64,000 nt of DNA, taken from Deltaproteobacteria bacterium GWB2_55_19 (lineage in GTDB: Bacteria > Desulfobacterota > GWC2-55-46). The stretch is taken from assembly GCA_001797465.1 (NCBI GenBank), contig MGPQ01000016.1:1-64000 (forward strand). Direction: 5' to 3'. Shown here piece after piece: positions 18,154 through 24,948 of the stretch. How positions within the stretch are numbered: the first letter of the stretch is position 1; the number at the start of each line of letters is the position of its first letter. A program made the position numbers and the translations under genes. The notes below the pieces were generated by a model. It was not told the origin of the DNA. It made no database searches and saw nothing but the letters and a program-made list of their open reading frames with translations.

Positions 18154-18972
18154 ATGAAAAGATCCCTATACGCAGTATCCATCTTCGTTGTCCTCCTCGC
18201 CGTTCTTTACTACGCCTATATCCCGGATGTCTCGAAGCTCAAGAAAGAGAACCCCAAGAAGACGGCGATGATGGAGTACCGGGAGGCCGAGTGGAAGGCC
18301 AAGGGCAAGAAGCGCCAGATATACCAGGTCTGGGTGCCTTTTTCGAGGGTCTCTCCCTACATGGCCAAGGCGGTCATCATAGCCGAGGACGACAAGTTCT
18401 GGTCCCACGAGGGTTTCGACTTCGAGGCGATGCAGAAGGCGGTCGAAAAGGACCTGAAGGCAGGCAAATTCAAGGCCGGGGGGTCTACGATAAGCCAGCA
18501 GTTGGCGAAGAACCTCTATCTTACCCCGAAGAAGAGCCCCTTGAGGAAGATAAAAGAGGCGATAATCGCCTGGAAGATAGAGCGGACCTTATCTAAGCGG
18601 CGGATACTCGAGATTTATCTGAATGTCGTCGAGTGGGGTGAGGGGATATACGGCATAGAGGCCGCCTCCCGCCACCACTTCGGCAAATCCGCGAGCGAGC
18701 TTACGGCGATGGAGGCCGCGAGGCTCGCGACCGTCCTGCCGAACCCCCGGAGGCTCGACGCCTCTGGCGAGCAGAAGTATGTAGCCAAACGCGCGGAGAT
18801 AATATACAGCATAATGGTGCGGCGCGGGATAGTCGTGCCTGAGTACGAGGAGGTTGTGGCGGGCGGGACAGATGGCGTCGGCTCCATCTCCACCTCTGTT
18901 GATGGGGCCGTCCCTCCCGGCCCTGAAAAGCCCGTCGAGTCTATTGATGCAAAAAAAGAGGCCGGGGGCTGA
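18154..18972 (+). CDS. mtgA: monofunctional peptidoglycan glycosyltransferase
   Basis: 272-residue GT51 enzyme that polymerises lipid II into glycan strands at the inner membrane. One N-terminal membrane segment (residues about 5-22) anchors the periplasmic catalytic domain. The catalytic glutamate is E78 in EDDKFWSHEGFD; GGSTISQQLAKNLYL and RKIKEAIIAWKIER are the other GT51 signatures. No transpeptidase domain follows. A variable tail of about 40 residues rich in G, S and P ends the protein. Confidence 0.94.
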   Translation: MKRSLYAVSIFVVLLAVLYYAYIPDVSKLKKENPKKTAMMEYREAEWKAKGKKRQIYQVWVPFSRVSPYMAKAVIIAEDDKFWSHEGFDFEAMQKAVEKDLKAGKFKAGGSTISQQLAKNLYLTPKKSPLRKIKEAIIAWKIERTLSKRRILEIYLNVVEWGEGIYGIEAASRHHFGKSASELTAMEAARLATVLPNPRRLDASGEQKYVAKRAEIIYSIMVRRGIVVPEYEEVVAGGTDGVGSISTSVDGAVPPGPEKPVESIDAKKEAGG

Positions 18973-19035
18973 AGTCAGGCCCACCTGCTATCTTATATTA
19001 AATGTTTCTTGTAATACGCTGATTTAAAAAGTATT

Positions 19036-19458
19036 TCAGGCCGATTTTTTCGCCTGGCCGGTCTTCTCCAGGATGAATCTGCCTAACTCTTTGTCAACAA
19101 CGCCTATGTGGTTCGTGAGCCATTCGACCGCGCTATGCTGGGTCTCTATCACGACTGACAGGCTGACACCCGCCTCGATAGCCTTTTTTATCCCCGCGAC
19201 CTGTTCCTTGAAGTTCTTGTGCTCCGCGATATGTGAATTCCTCCCGCTGTACTGGAGTTTGGCCATCGCCTGGTCTTCGGCCCCGAAGTGGGTCACAACA
19301 TAGGTGTCGAGGAATTTGACGAGGTTTACTATCTCCTCCTTGCCCTTTCTCGCGAGCATCGCGTCCATGAGCCTGTTTATCCTCTCGAAAAGCTCCTTGT
19401 GCTGTGTGTCCTGCCAGTCTACTCCTGTCTCCAGGGCCTTTCTCCATAAGAGCGCCAT
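19036..19458 (-). CDS. bacteriohemerythrin
   Basis: 140-residue single-domain hemerythrin with a di-iron oxygen-binding site. The iron ligand pattern is complete: H in WQDTQHKEL, H and E in THFGAEDQAM, H-X3-H in HIAEHKNF, and H-X4-D in NHIGVVDKEL. Family proteins carry or sense O2 in microaerophiles and anaerobes. It is transcribed opposite to mtgA and lexA and has an AGGAGAG ribosome binding site. It is not part of a chemoreceptor here. Confidence 0.93.
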   Translation of the reverse strand: MALLWRKALETGVDWQDTQHKELFERINRLMDAMLARKGKEEIVNLVKFLDTYVVTHFGAEDQAMAKLQYSGRNSHIAEHKNFKEQVAGIKKAIEAGVSLSVVIETQHSAVEWLTNHIGVVDKELGRFILEKTGQAKKSA

Positions 19459-19546
19459 ACTTTCTCTCCTGAGGTGGTTTTTAAAAAACAGCTTTTCTAT
19501 TTATCGGACGGGGATTGAATACCTTAAGGGTATTGCTGGATTTCTT

Positions 19547-19575
19547 TTGACAGCGCCCTATGGGCGCATTATAAT
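19547..19575 (+). promoter_or_regulatory. lexA promoter with a palindromic operator in the spacer
   Basis: TTGACA (19547-19552), 17-bp spacer, TATAAT (19570-19575): a perfect consensus sigma-70 promoter. The spacer holds the palindrome GCGCCC-TAT-GGGCGC (19553-19567). A repressor bound there would block RNA polymerase, so this is the best candidate for the LexA (SOS) box of this organism; it does not match the E. coli, Bacillus or Geobacter-type boxes known to me. Confidence 0.7.
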
Positions 19576-19596
19576 GGGGTAACATTTGTAGCCTAT

Positions 19597-20208
19597 ATGG
19601 ATAAAACACTTACATTACGGCAAAAAGAGGTGCTCGAATTTCTTGAGGGCTTCATCGAGGCGAGGGGGTTTCCGCCTTCCTTGCGGGAGATTTGCGCGCG
19701 CCTCCGTATAAACGGCCCCAAGAACGCCAGAAAACATTTGGAGGCGCTTGAGAAAAAGGGTTTTATAAAGAGGTCCGCCAACATCTCAAGGGCCATAGAG
19801 GTGATTGGGCGCGCCATGAGCGGCATCGTCTCCATGCCCATTGCCGGGTCTGTCCGGGCCGGCGCGCCTAATCTGGCGATAGAGGATATCCTCGGCCATG
19901 TCGCGTTAGACGGGAGGCTCTTCAACTGCCCGGACGGGTTTCTCTTGAAGATCGAGGGCGATTCCATGACTGGCGCGGGAATTGAGCAAGGCGACCTCGT
20001 CATGGTAAGGCCGCAGAGCCATGCGGACCCAAACGACATCATCGTCGCCATGCTCGATAACGAAGCGACGGTCAAGAGGTTTGTCAGGGACGGGGCGAGG
20101 GTGATGCTAAAGCCCGAGAACCCTTCCATGAACCCGATAGAGATCGGCAAAGACCGGGAGTTTTCCATAATAGGAAAGGTCATATCCGTCATCAAGAGGC
20201 TTGAGTAA
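19597..20208 (+). CDS. lexA: LexA repressor
   Basis: 203-residue SOS repressor. The N-terminal winged helix (LTLRQKEVLEFLEGF, then PPSLREICARL) binds DNA. The C-terminal S24 domain has the self-cleavage bond A88-G89 and the Ser-Lys pair S123 (GDSMTGAG) and K160 (EATVKRF). After DNA damage RecA would trigger cleavage. It is the first gene of a three-gene operon with a 79-residue protein and dinB, driven by a strong promoter with an internal palindrome. Confidence 0.96.
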   Translation: MDKTLTLRQKEVLEFLEGFIEARGFPPSLREICARLRINGPKNARKHLEALEKKGFIKRSANISRAIEVIGRAMSGIVSMPIAGSVRAGAPNLAIEDILGHVALDGRLFNCPDGFLLKIEGDSMTGAGIEQGDLVMVRPQSHADPNDIIVAMLDNEATVKRFVRDGARVMLKPENPSMNPIEIGKDREFSIIGKVISVIKRLE

Positions 20209-20448
20209 ATGGCGACAGATATAGGGGAAAAGATAAAGGTCATGGCCGTCTTTGAAAAGGGTGTCAGGCCGGTGAAGTTCAAGTGGAGGGGGCGGGTCTA
20301 TCCAGTGAAGGAGATAACCTATACCTGGGCCTCGAAAGAAGGCGAGGCCCCCATAATCCATTTTTCGGTCACTGACGGCGCGACCCTCTTCGAGCTCGCC
20401 TACAACCAGAATGAGCTGGAGTGGACCTTGAACAAGGTGGACGCATGA
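20209..20448 (+). CDS. small protein between lexA and dinB (DUF6504-like)
   Basis: 79-residue protein starting at the base after the lexA stop and overlapping dinB by 4 bp (ATGA). The core FKWRGRVYPVKEITYTW followed by a FELAYNQNELEWTL segment resembles DUF6504 proteins, which occur beside Y-family polymerases of the ImuB/DinB kind. That assignment is from pattern memory and is not certain. Its position makes it an SOS-induced gene, perhaps an accessory to polymerase IV. Confidence 0.75.
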   Translation: MATDIGEKIKVMAVFEKGVRPVKFKWRGRVYPVKEITYTWASKEGEAPIIHFSVTDGATLFELAYNQNELEWTLNKVDA

Positions 20449-21674
20449 GGACGATCATGCATCTGGACATGAACGCCTTTTTCGCCTCAGTCGAGCAGAG
20501 GTGCGACCCCGGTCTCCGGGGCAAACCCATCGCCGTCATAGGCTCTGCGCACCGGACGGTCGTCACCACCGCCTCATACGAGGCGCGCAAATTCGGCGTC
20601 AAGACCGGGATGAACAAGTATGAAGCCAAGAGGGCCTGCCCCGGCCTCATATTCGTAGTAGGCGACAACCGCAAGTACATCGATACATCTATTAGAATAC
20701 TCAATATTTTAAAGGACTTCTCGCCGAAAGTTGAGGCGTATTCTATTGACGAGGCCTTTGTCGAGATAACCGGCATGTCCTCTCTTTTTGGAGAGCCGGC
20801 CACACTCGCCTCACTGGTAAAGGAGAGGATAAGGGGGGAGTTGGGCCTGACCTGTTCAATCGGTATAGCCCCGAACAAGCTCCTCGCCAAGCTCGCTTCC
20901 GACATGCAAAAGCCGGACGGCCTTGTGGAGATAAGGGAAGGGGACGTCGCCACGCTCCTCGAACCCCTCCCGGTCGGAGAGCTCTTCGGCATAGGGCCTA
21001 AGCTAACGGCTCACTTGGCCTCTTTGGGGGTAGCGACCTGCGGGGAGCTCGCCCGTTTTCCGGTGAGTATCTTAAGGGAGCGGTTCGGGATAATAGGCGA
21101 GCGGCTTGCACTAATGGGGCAGGGCATCGACACCTCCCCGGTCATCCCGGCGGGAGAGGAAGGAGAGGCCAAAAGTGTCGGCCATTCGACGACGCTAAAG
21201 AGGGACATAAGCGAGCGCGGTGTCATTAAGCGCCATATCCTGAAGCTCTCGGAGATGGTCGGCGCGAGGGCAAGGAGGTACGGCCTTAAGGGGAGGAAGG
21301 TCACGCTCACGCTCCGCTACCACGATTTTTTTACATTCAGCAGGCAGAAAACCCTCGCCATACCCACGAACGACACCCGCGCCATATACTCAGCCGCGTC
21401 TTCGATAATTGATTCGCTCCGGCTCAAGTCCGCCATAAGGCTCGTAGGCGTCGCCATTTCGGATATATCGAAAGAAACGGGGCAACTCGACCTTTTCGAG
21501 GACGGTATCAAACGCGAGCGGCTCTTAAAGGCGATAGACGAGATAAACAAGGACATCGGGGCATTTACTATAACCTGGGCCTCGATATGCGATGAGGGCG
21601 CGCAGGTCGAAGGCTCAGGCGTCATCTCACCTTCATGGAGGCCGGAGGGGGTCAAAAGGGTGGAGGTGAGGTAG
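20445..21674 (+). CDS. dinB: DNA polymerase IV
   Basis: 409-residue Y-family translesion polymerase. The palm motifs LDMNAFFASVEQ (metal-binding D8) and YSIDEAFVEI (catalytic acidic pair) are intact. The helix-hairpin-helix LFGIGPKLTAHL and the little-finger domain follow. The C-terminal region contains GQLDLFEDG, a beta-clamp-binding QLxLF motif. The start at 20445 overlaps the previous stop, so translation is probably coupled. Under LexA control by operon membership. Confidence 0.95.
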   Translation: MRTIMHLDMNAFFASVEQRCDPGLRGKPIAVIGSAHRTVVTTASYEARKFGVKTGMNKYEAKRACPGLIFVVGDNRKYIDTSIRILNILKDFSPKVEAYSIDEAFVEITGMSSLFGEPATLASLVKERIRGELGLTCSIGIAPNKLLAKLASDMQKPDGLVEIREGDVATLLEPLPVGELFGIGPKLTAHLASLGVATCGELARFPVSILRERFGIIGERLALMGQGIDTSPVIPAGEEGEAKSVGHSTTLKRDISERGVIKRHILKLSEMVGARARRYGLKGRKVTLTLRYHDFFTFSRQKTLAIPTNDTRAIYSAASSIIDSLRLKSAIRLVGVAISDISKETGQLDLFEDGIKRERLLKAIDEINKDIGAFTITWASICDEGAQVEGSGVISPSWRPEGVKRVEVR

Positions 21675-22100
21675 GAGGGTGCGTTTTGCGCAGGGGAATA
21701 AAATCTCCTCCACGTAGCAAGTGGAGGCAGGGTGGGGTGATTTGAACGCAAGGACGACCTCCCCCGCCCCCTCCTTGGTAAGGAGGGGAGAAGGCACTTT
21801 TGCCAAAGGCCTTGTTGCTCGCTCCGCGCGCTTTTCGCGCAGGGGCTCCTAACGCTTTCTTCCTCCCCATCACGCTCGCGCGCCGAGCGTAAGCGGTCTA
21901 ATCTCCCCCGGTGCGCTCGCCTCTCCCTCCCGCAGGCTTTCTCCGCCCTGCGCCTGTGTTTTGGTGAAACGGAACAAATCTTTTTTGCTTTTCAGAAGCC
22001 CCATGCCGAAAAAAAGCCCGGCAGGGCGTAAGATGGTATTTTTATAAGAGCTTCTTGCGGGTTCATGTTCGCAACCCGAGCCAGCCTCGATTTTATTATC
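21675..22100. other. intergenic region with hairpins and repeats, no gene seen
   Basis: About 425 bp without a convincing gene. It contains CTCCTCCAC/GTGGAGG and CCCTCCTT/AAGGAGGG hairpins of the dispersed intergenic type near 21708-21790, a GCGCGCTTTTCGCGC hairpin near 21825, and a CCGGGCTTTTTTTCGG-like stem at about 22000. The right end leads into the riboswitch promoter. Confidence 0.5.
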
Positions 22101-22102
22101 CC

Positions 22103-22129
22103 TTGACTTGCCGCTCCCAAAACTATAAA
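22103..22129 (+). promoter_or_regulatory. possible promoter of the cobalamin riboswitch leader
   Basis: TTGACT (22103-22108) and TATAAA (22124-22129) with a short 15-bp spacer, 13 bp before the aptamer. The spacer is two bases shorter than ideal, so this is tentative. Confidence 0.4.
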
Positions 22130-22141
22130 GTTACGCCATAA

Positions 22142-22315
22142 ACGCCAGGTATCTCCATCGGGAGATAAAAGGGAATCCCGTGGCCTGCAGAAGCAGGGAA
22201 TCGGGAGCGGTCCCGCCGCTGTAACCGGGGACGAAAACCAACGAAGCCACTGGGGGATAACCCCGGGAAGGTTGGAGAGTAGGCCGATCCGGGAGCCAGA
22301 AGACCTGCCCGGCGT
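22142..22315 (+). promoter_or_regulatory. cobalamin (B12) riboswitch
   Basis: Closing stem ACGCC/GGCGT with AGGT/ACCT (22142-22150 and 22303-22315). Internal conserved blocks are AGGGAATCCCGTG, GAGCGGTCCCGCCGCTGTAA and CCACTGGGG. The B12 box AGCCAGAAGACCTGCC is at 22294-22309. All are hallmarks of the cobalamin aptamer on the plus strand. An intrinsic terminator follows at 22395, so it probably acts by transcription attenuation: high B12 turns the downstream ThiC-family gene off. Confidence 0.93.
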
Positions 22316-22394
22316 CATGAAAGGCCTTCTCGCGGACAGGAAGGTCGTCTGAAGGAAATACCTTCGGAACGATTGAGGGTGAAGAACAGGGTGC

Positions 22395-22431
22395 AATCCT
22401 CGGGGCTTTAAAAGCTCCGAGGATTTTTTTT
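22395..22431 (+). terminator. riboswitch expression-platform terminator
   Basis: AATCCTCGG/CCGAGGATT with an inner GCT/AGC and AT-rich loop, then eight T residues. It lies 80 bp after the aptamer and about 165 bp before the next gene, exactly where a B12-controlled terminator is expected. Confidence 0.88.
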
Positions 22432-22595
22432 GTCTAAAAATTGTTATTTTTCCTAAATTCTGCGTCAGGGCGAAAATAAAAATGCTCACATATTACCATA
22501 TATGCTGCGCTTTTTATTTCCACCCTTCCTTGATTTTAGAAAAAATTCCTAATTTTTAGAGTTAGCCATATCATAATATTTCAAAGGAGACCGAG

Positions 22596-23897
22596 ATGAC
22601 CCAGATAGAGGCCGCAAGAAAAGGCATCATAACAAATGAGATGGAGGAGGCCGCGAAAGGCGAAGAAGCATCCCCGGAATACATAAGACAGATGATCGCC
22701 GAGGGAAAGGCGGTCATACCGAATAATAAGAACCGGAAGGCGCGGCTCGTGGCCATAGGCAAGGGGCTCCGCACCAAGGTCAACGCAAGCATAGGGACCT
22801 CCTCTGACATAGTGGACGCCGCCTCAGAGGTCGAAAAGGCGCTCGCCGCAGAAAAAGCCGGGGCAGATACGCTGATGGAGCTTTCGGTCGGCGGCGACCT
22901 CGACTCAATAAGAAAAGAGGTCCTGTCCGCGACCTCCTTGTCCGTCGGGAGCGTCCCTTTATATCAGGCATTCAAAGAGGCGATAGAAAAATATCACGAC
23001 CCGAACAAATTGACCGAAGAGCTGCTCTTCGATGTCCTGGAGCGGCAGTGCGCCGACGGCATCTCATTCATGGCGGTGCACTGCGGGCTCAACAGGCTCA
23101 CAATTGAGAGGCTGAACAGGCAGGGTTACAGGTACGGCGGGCTGGTCTCCCGCGGGGGCTCGTACATGGTCGGCTGGATGCTCAGGAACAACAGGGAGAA
23201 CCCGCTCTACGAGCGGTTCGACAAGGTGGTGGAGATTTTAAAGAAGTACGACTGCGTTTTGAGCCTCGGGAATGGCCTGCGCGCAGGGGCGGTCCACGAC
23301 TCACTCGACAGGGCGCAGGTCCAGGAACTGCTCATAAACTGCGAGCTCGCCAACCTCGGCCAGGAGATGGGTTGCCAGATGATGTGCGAAGGGCCGGGGC
23401 ATCTGCCGCTCGACGACATAGAGGCGAACGTAAAACTCCAGAAGAGGATGAGCGCAGACGCGCCGTTCTATGTGCTCGGCCCGCTTACGACAGACATCGC
23501 GGCAGGCTACGACCATATATCGGCGGCGATAGGCGCGGCAGAGGCGGCCCGCTACGGCGCCGACCTCATCTGCTACGTTACTCCGGCAGAGCACCTTGCG
23601 CTTCCCAACAAGGAGGATGTTGTTGAAGGGGTGCGGGCCGCGCGCGTCGCCGCGCACGTAGGCGACATGGTAAAGCTCGGAAGGAAAGGGCGCGACATGT
23701 CGATGGCAAAGGCGCGGAGGGACCTCAATTGGAATGAGCAGGCCAGGCTCGGCCTCTTTGGCGAGAGGGCGTCCGAGATAAGGGCGTCAAGGGCGCCTGA
23801 GGACTCGGACACTTGCACCATGTGCGGGAGCTTCTGCGCCCTCGACAATGTAAATGTCCACTTCAGTGAGAGCCTTAAGGCCGGAGATAAGGCTTGA
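22596..23897 (+). CDS. bzaF: ThiC-family radical SAM enzyme, probably BzaF (5-hydroxybenzimidazole synthase)
   Basis: 433-residue short-form ThiC-family protein with a C-terminal radical SAM cluster C407-X2-C410-X3-C414 (CTMCGSFC). ThiC makes the thiamine pyrimidine from aminoimidazole ribotide; the paralogue BzaF turns the same substrate into 5-hydroxybenzimidazole, an anaerobic precursor of the B12 lower ligand. A B12 riboswitch rather than a TPP riboswitch controls this gene, which favours BzaF. Residue changes against typical ThiC agree: SLGNGLRAG where SLGDGLRPG is usual, and MELSVGGD for MDLSTGGD. ThiC remains possible. An AAAGGAGA ribosome binding site precedes the ATG. Confidence 0.85.
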   Translation: MTQIEAARKGIITNEMEEAAKGEEASPEYIRQMIAEGKAVIPNNKNRKARLVAIGKGLRTKVNASIGTSSDIVDAASEVEKALAAEKAGADTLMELSVGGDLDSIRKEVLSATSLSVGSVPLYQAFKEAIEKYHDPNKLTEELLFDVLERQCADGISFMAVHCGLNRLTIERLNRQGYRYGGLVSRGGSYMVGWMLRNNRENPLYERFDKVVEILKKYDCVLSLGNGLRAGAVHDSLDRAQVQELLINCELANLGQEMGCQMMCEGPGHLPLDDIEANVKLQKRMSADAPFYVLGPLTTDIAAGYDHISAAIGAAEAARYGADLICYVTPAEHLALPNKEDVVEGVRAARVAAHVGDMVKLGRKGRDMSMAKARRDLNWNEQARLGLFGERASEIRASRAPEDSDTCTMCGSFCALDNVNVHFSESLKAGDKA

Positions 23898-23998
23898 AGG
23901 GCCTCTGAAGAACTATTCCTGTCTGAAACGTATCAAAATATAAGGCGTTTTATCCAGACAGTCTGCGTGTAACCTGACTCACTGCTTAAGACATCCTT

Positions 23999-24012
23999 CA
24001 TGGTGTACCATG
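23999..24012. promoter_or_regulatory. palindrome upstream of the first mini-protein gene
   Basis: CATGGT-GT-ACCATG, two perfect 6-bp arms with a 2-bp centre, 30 bp before the start codon at 24043. It could be an operator. No clear promoter is seen around it. Confidence 0.35.
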
Positions 24013-24042
24013 CCCCGGTATCTTCAATAAAAGGAGGGCAAA

Positions 24043-24150
24043 ATGAAAAACAAACGCACCATATCGGATCTCTTCGAGATCATCGCCGGTTTTACGGTAA
24101 TGGCTGTCCTGTTTTTTTCGGTCTTTACCACGTTTACAAAGGGCTATTAG
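24043..24150 (+). CDS. mini membrane protein 1 (35 aa)
   Basis: 35-codon frame with a strong AAAAGGAGGG ribosome binding site 5-6 bp from the ATG. The product has a short basic N-terminus (MKNKR), the motif DLFEII, then a hydrophobic stretch GFTVMAVLFFSVF that fits one membrane helix, and a short KGY tail. It is closed by its own strong terminator 8 bp later. Three more frames of the same type follow from 24455. No known family is recognised. Size, ribosome binding site and terminator support a real small membrane protein, perhaps a subunit or regulator of a membrane complex. Confidence 0.7.
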   Translation: MKNKRTISDLFEIIAGFTVMAVLFFSVFTTFTKGY

Positions 24151-24157
24151 GAAAAAG

Positions 24158-24185
24158 GCCGGGGCCTCGCGCCCCGGCTGTTTTT
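24158..24185 (+). terminator. terminator of mini-protein gene 1
   Basis: Perfect 8-bp stem GCCGGGGC/GCCCCGGC with loop CTCGC, followed by TG and five T residues. It begins 8 bp after the stop codon of the 35-codon gene. Confidence 0.88.
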
Positions 24186-24407
24186 ATCTGAGGAAAATAG
24201 CCAAACACCCCCTCTCCTTTTTTCTTTTCACTCTCTATTGCTTTCCGCACTTTCCTATGGCCGTTGCTCGTATCCGCGTTGCGGTAATGCCCTCGCTGTC
24301 ACCGTGCAATGTACGGCCTTAAGCCGGCAAAAAAAGACGCGGGAATTCACCTGCCTTTTTTTGTTTTCCGGTGCTCCATTTTAATAATTCTTTAATTCAG
24401 GCCATAC
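24186..24407. other. spacer between the two mini-protein units
   Basis: No gene seen. A CAAAAAAAG/CTTTTTTTG stem with CCGG outer arms at about 24326-24370 may be a weak bidirectional terminator. Confidence 0.4.
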
Positions 24408-24413
24408 TATAAT
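24408..24413 (+). promoter_or_regulatory. -10 box of the mini-protein operon
   Basis: Consensus TATAAT, 42 bp before the start codon of mini-protein 2. A matching -35 hexamer is not obvious (AT-rich TTTTAATAATTC lies upstream), so an activator or another sigma factor may be involved. Confidence 0.5.
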
Positions 24414-24454
24414 GGGTGCGTAAAGAACGGGACCCGGCATAAAAGGAGGCATCC

Positions 24455-24553
24455 ATGATAAGGACGATGAACAGGTCAAGCGGACTCTTCGAGATAATGG
24501 CAACTTTCGCCATCCTCGCGCTGGTGCTCCTCATATCGATGATCATAATCTGA
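24455..24553 (+). CDS. mini membrane protein 2 (32 aa)
   Basis: 32-codon frame with an AAAAGGAGG ribosome binding site 5-6 bp from the ATG. Basic N-terminus (MIRTMNRSSG), then LFEIM, aligning with DLFEII of mini-protein 1, and an uninterrupted hydrophobic helix to the C-terminus (ATFAILALVLLISMIII). It is the first gene of a three-gene unit with a TATAAT box upstream and a terminator at 24795. No family recognised. Confidence 0.7.
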   Translation: MIRTMNRSSGLFEIMATFAILALVLLISMIII

Positions 24554-24571
24554 AACTGAAAGGAGAGGGAT

Positions 24572-24667
24572 ATGGATAAGAATACAGGCAAGGGCTATTT
24601 GTTCGAGCTACTGACAGTCGCGGGCAACTTCGTGGCTGGCGTCCTTCTCTATGTCATGGTCTCTTAA
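24572..24667 (+). CDS. mini membrane protein 3 (31 aa)
   Basis: 31-codon frame, ribosome binding site AAAGGAGAGG, 18 bp after mini-protein 2. N-terminus MDKNTGKGY, then LFELL at the same place as LFEII/LFEIM in the two previous proteins, followed by a hydrophobic segment VAGNFVAGVLLYVMVS. Predicted single membrane helix. No family recognised. Confidence 0.68.
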   Translation: MDKNTGKGYLFELLTVAGNFVAGVLLYVMVS

Positions 24668-24677
24668 GGAGGTCTTT

Positions 24678-24770
24678 ATGGAAAGGATAATACCCCTGGG
24701 GCAGTTCTTCGCCGCGCTGGCAATCCTTGTCCTCGCGCTGGCCATTATCTCAAAGGTCACATTCGTTTAG
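24678..24770 (+). CDS. mini membrane protein 4 (30 aa)
   Basis: 30-codon frame 10 bp after mini-protein 3, with a TAAGGAGGT ribosome binding site that overlaps the previous stop. MERIIPLGQ then FFAAL, which may be a diverged form of the LFE motif, and a hydrophobic helix AILVLALAIISKV. It is the last gene of the unit; a strong terminator follows 24 bp later. No family recognised. Confidence 0.68.
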   Translation: MERIIPLGQFFAALAILVLALAIISKVTFV

Positions 24771-24794
24771 GCACCCCCGCGGCGATTGAAAATA

Positions 24795-24826
24795 AAGCCT
24801 GGCCGGATATTCCCGGCCAGGCTTTT
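24795..24826 (+). terminator. terminator of the mini-protein operon
   Basis: Perfect 12-bp stem AAGCCTGGCCGG/CCGGCCAGGCTT with a 6-nt loop, continuing into TTTT. It separates the mini-protein genes from the helicase. Confidence 0.9.
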
Positions 24827-24948
24827 CCGTTTTTAAAACAGGCTTGACATCCCCCCGGCCCTCCTTGACAACCTTTTTCTTTCACATATCCGTTTTTCGT
24901 GTTATTATTACGAGCTAAGCCATATCAGATAAAGGAGAAAGCTGGAAA

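Noticed and set aside
22142-22431. TPP riboswitch expected in front of a thiC-like gene
   Set aside because: The THI box (CUGAGA/ACYUGA pattern) is absent; the sequence has the B12 box and aptamer instead.
24000-24191. 63-residue frame overlapping mini-protein 1
   Set aside because: It reads through the terminator hairpin in another frame and has no ribosome binding site; the 35-codon frame has both correct signals.
24844-24870. Promoter of the DEAD-box gene from two TTGACA hexamers
   Set aside because: No -10 box at acceptable spacing from either hexamer.
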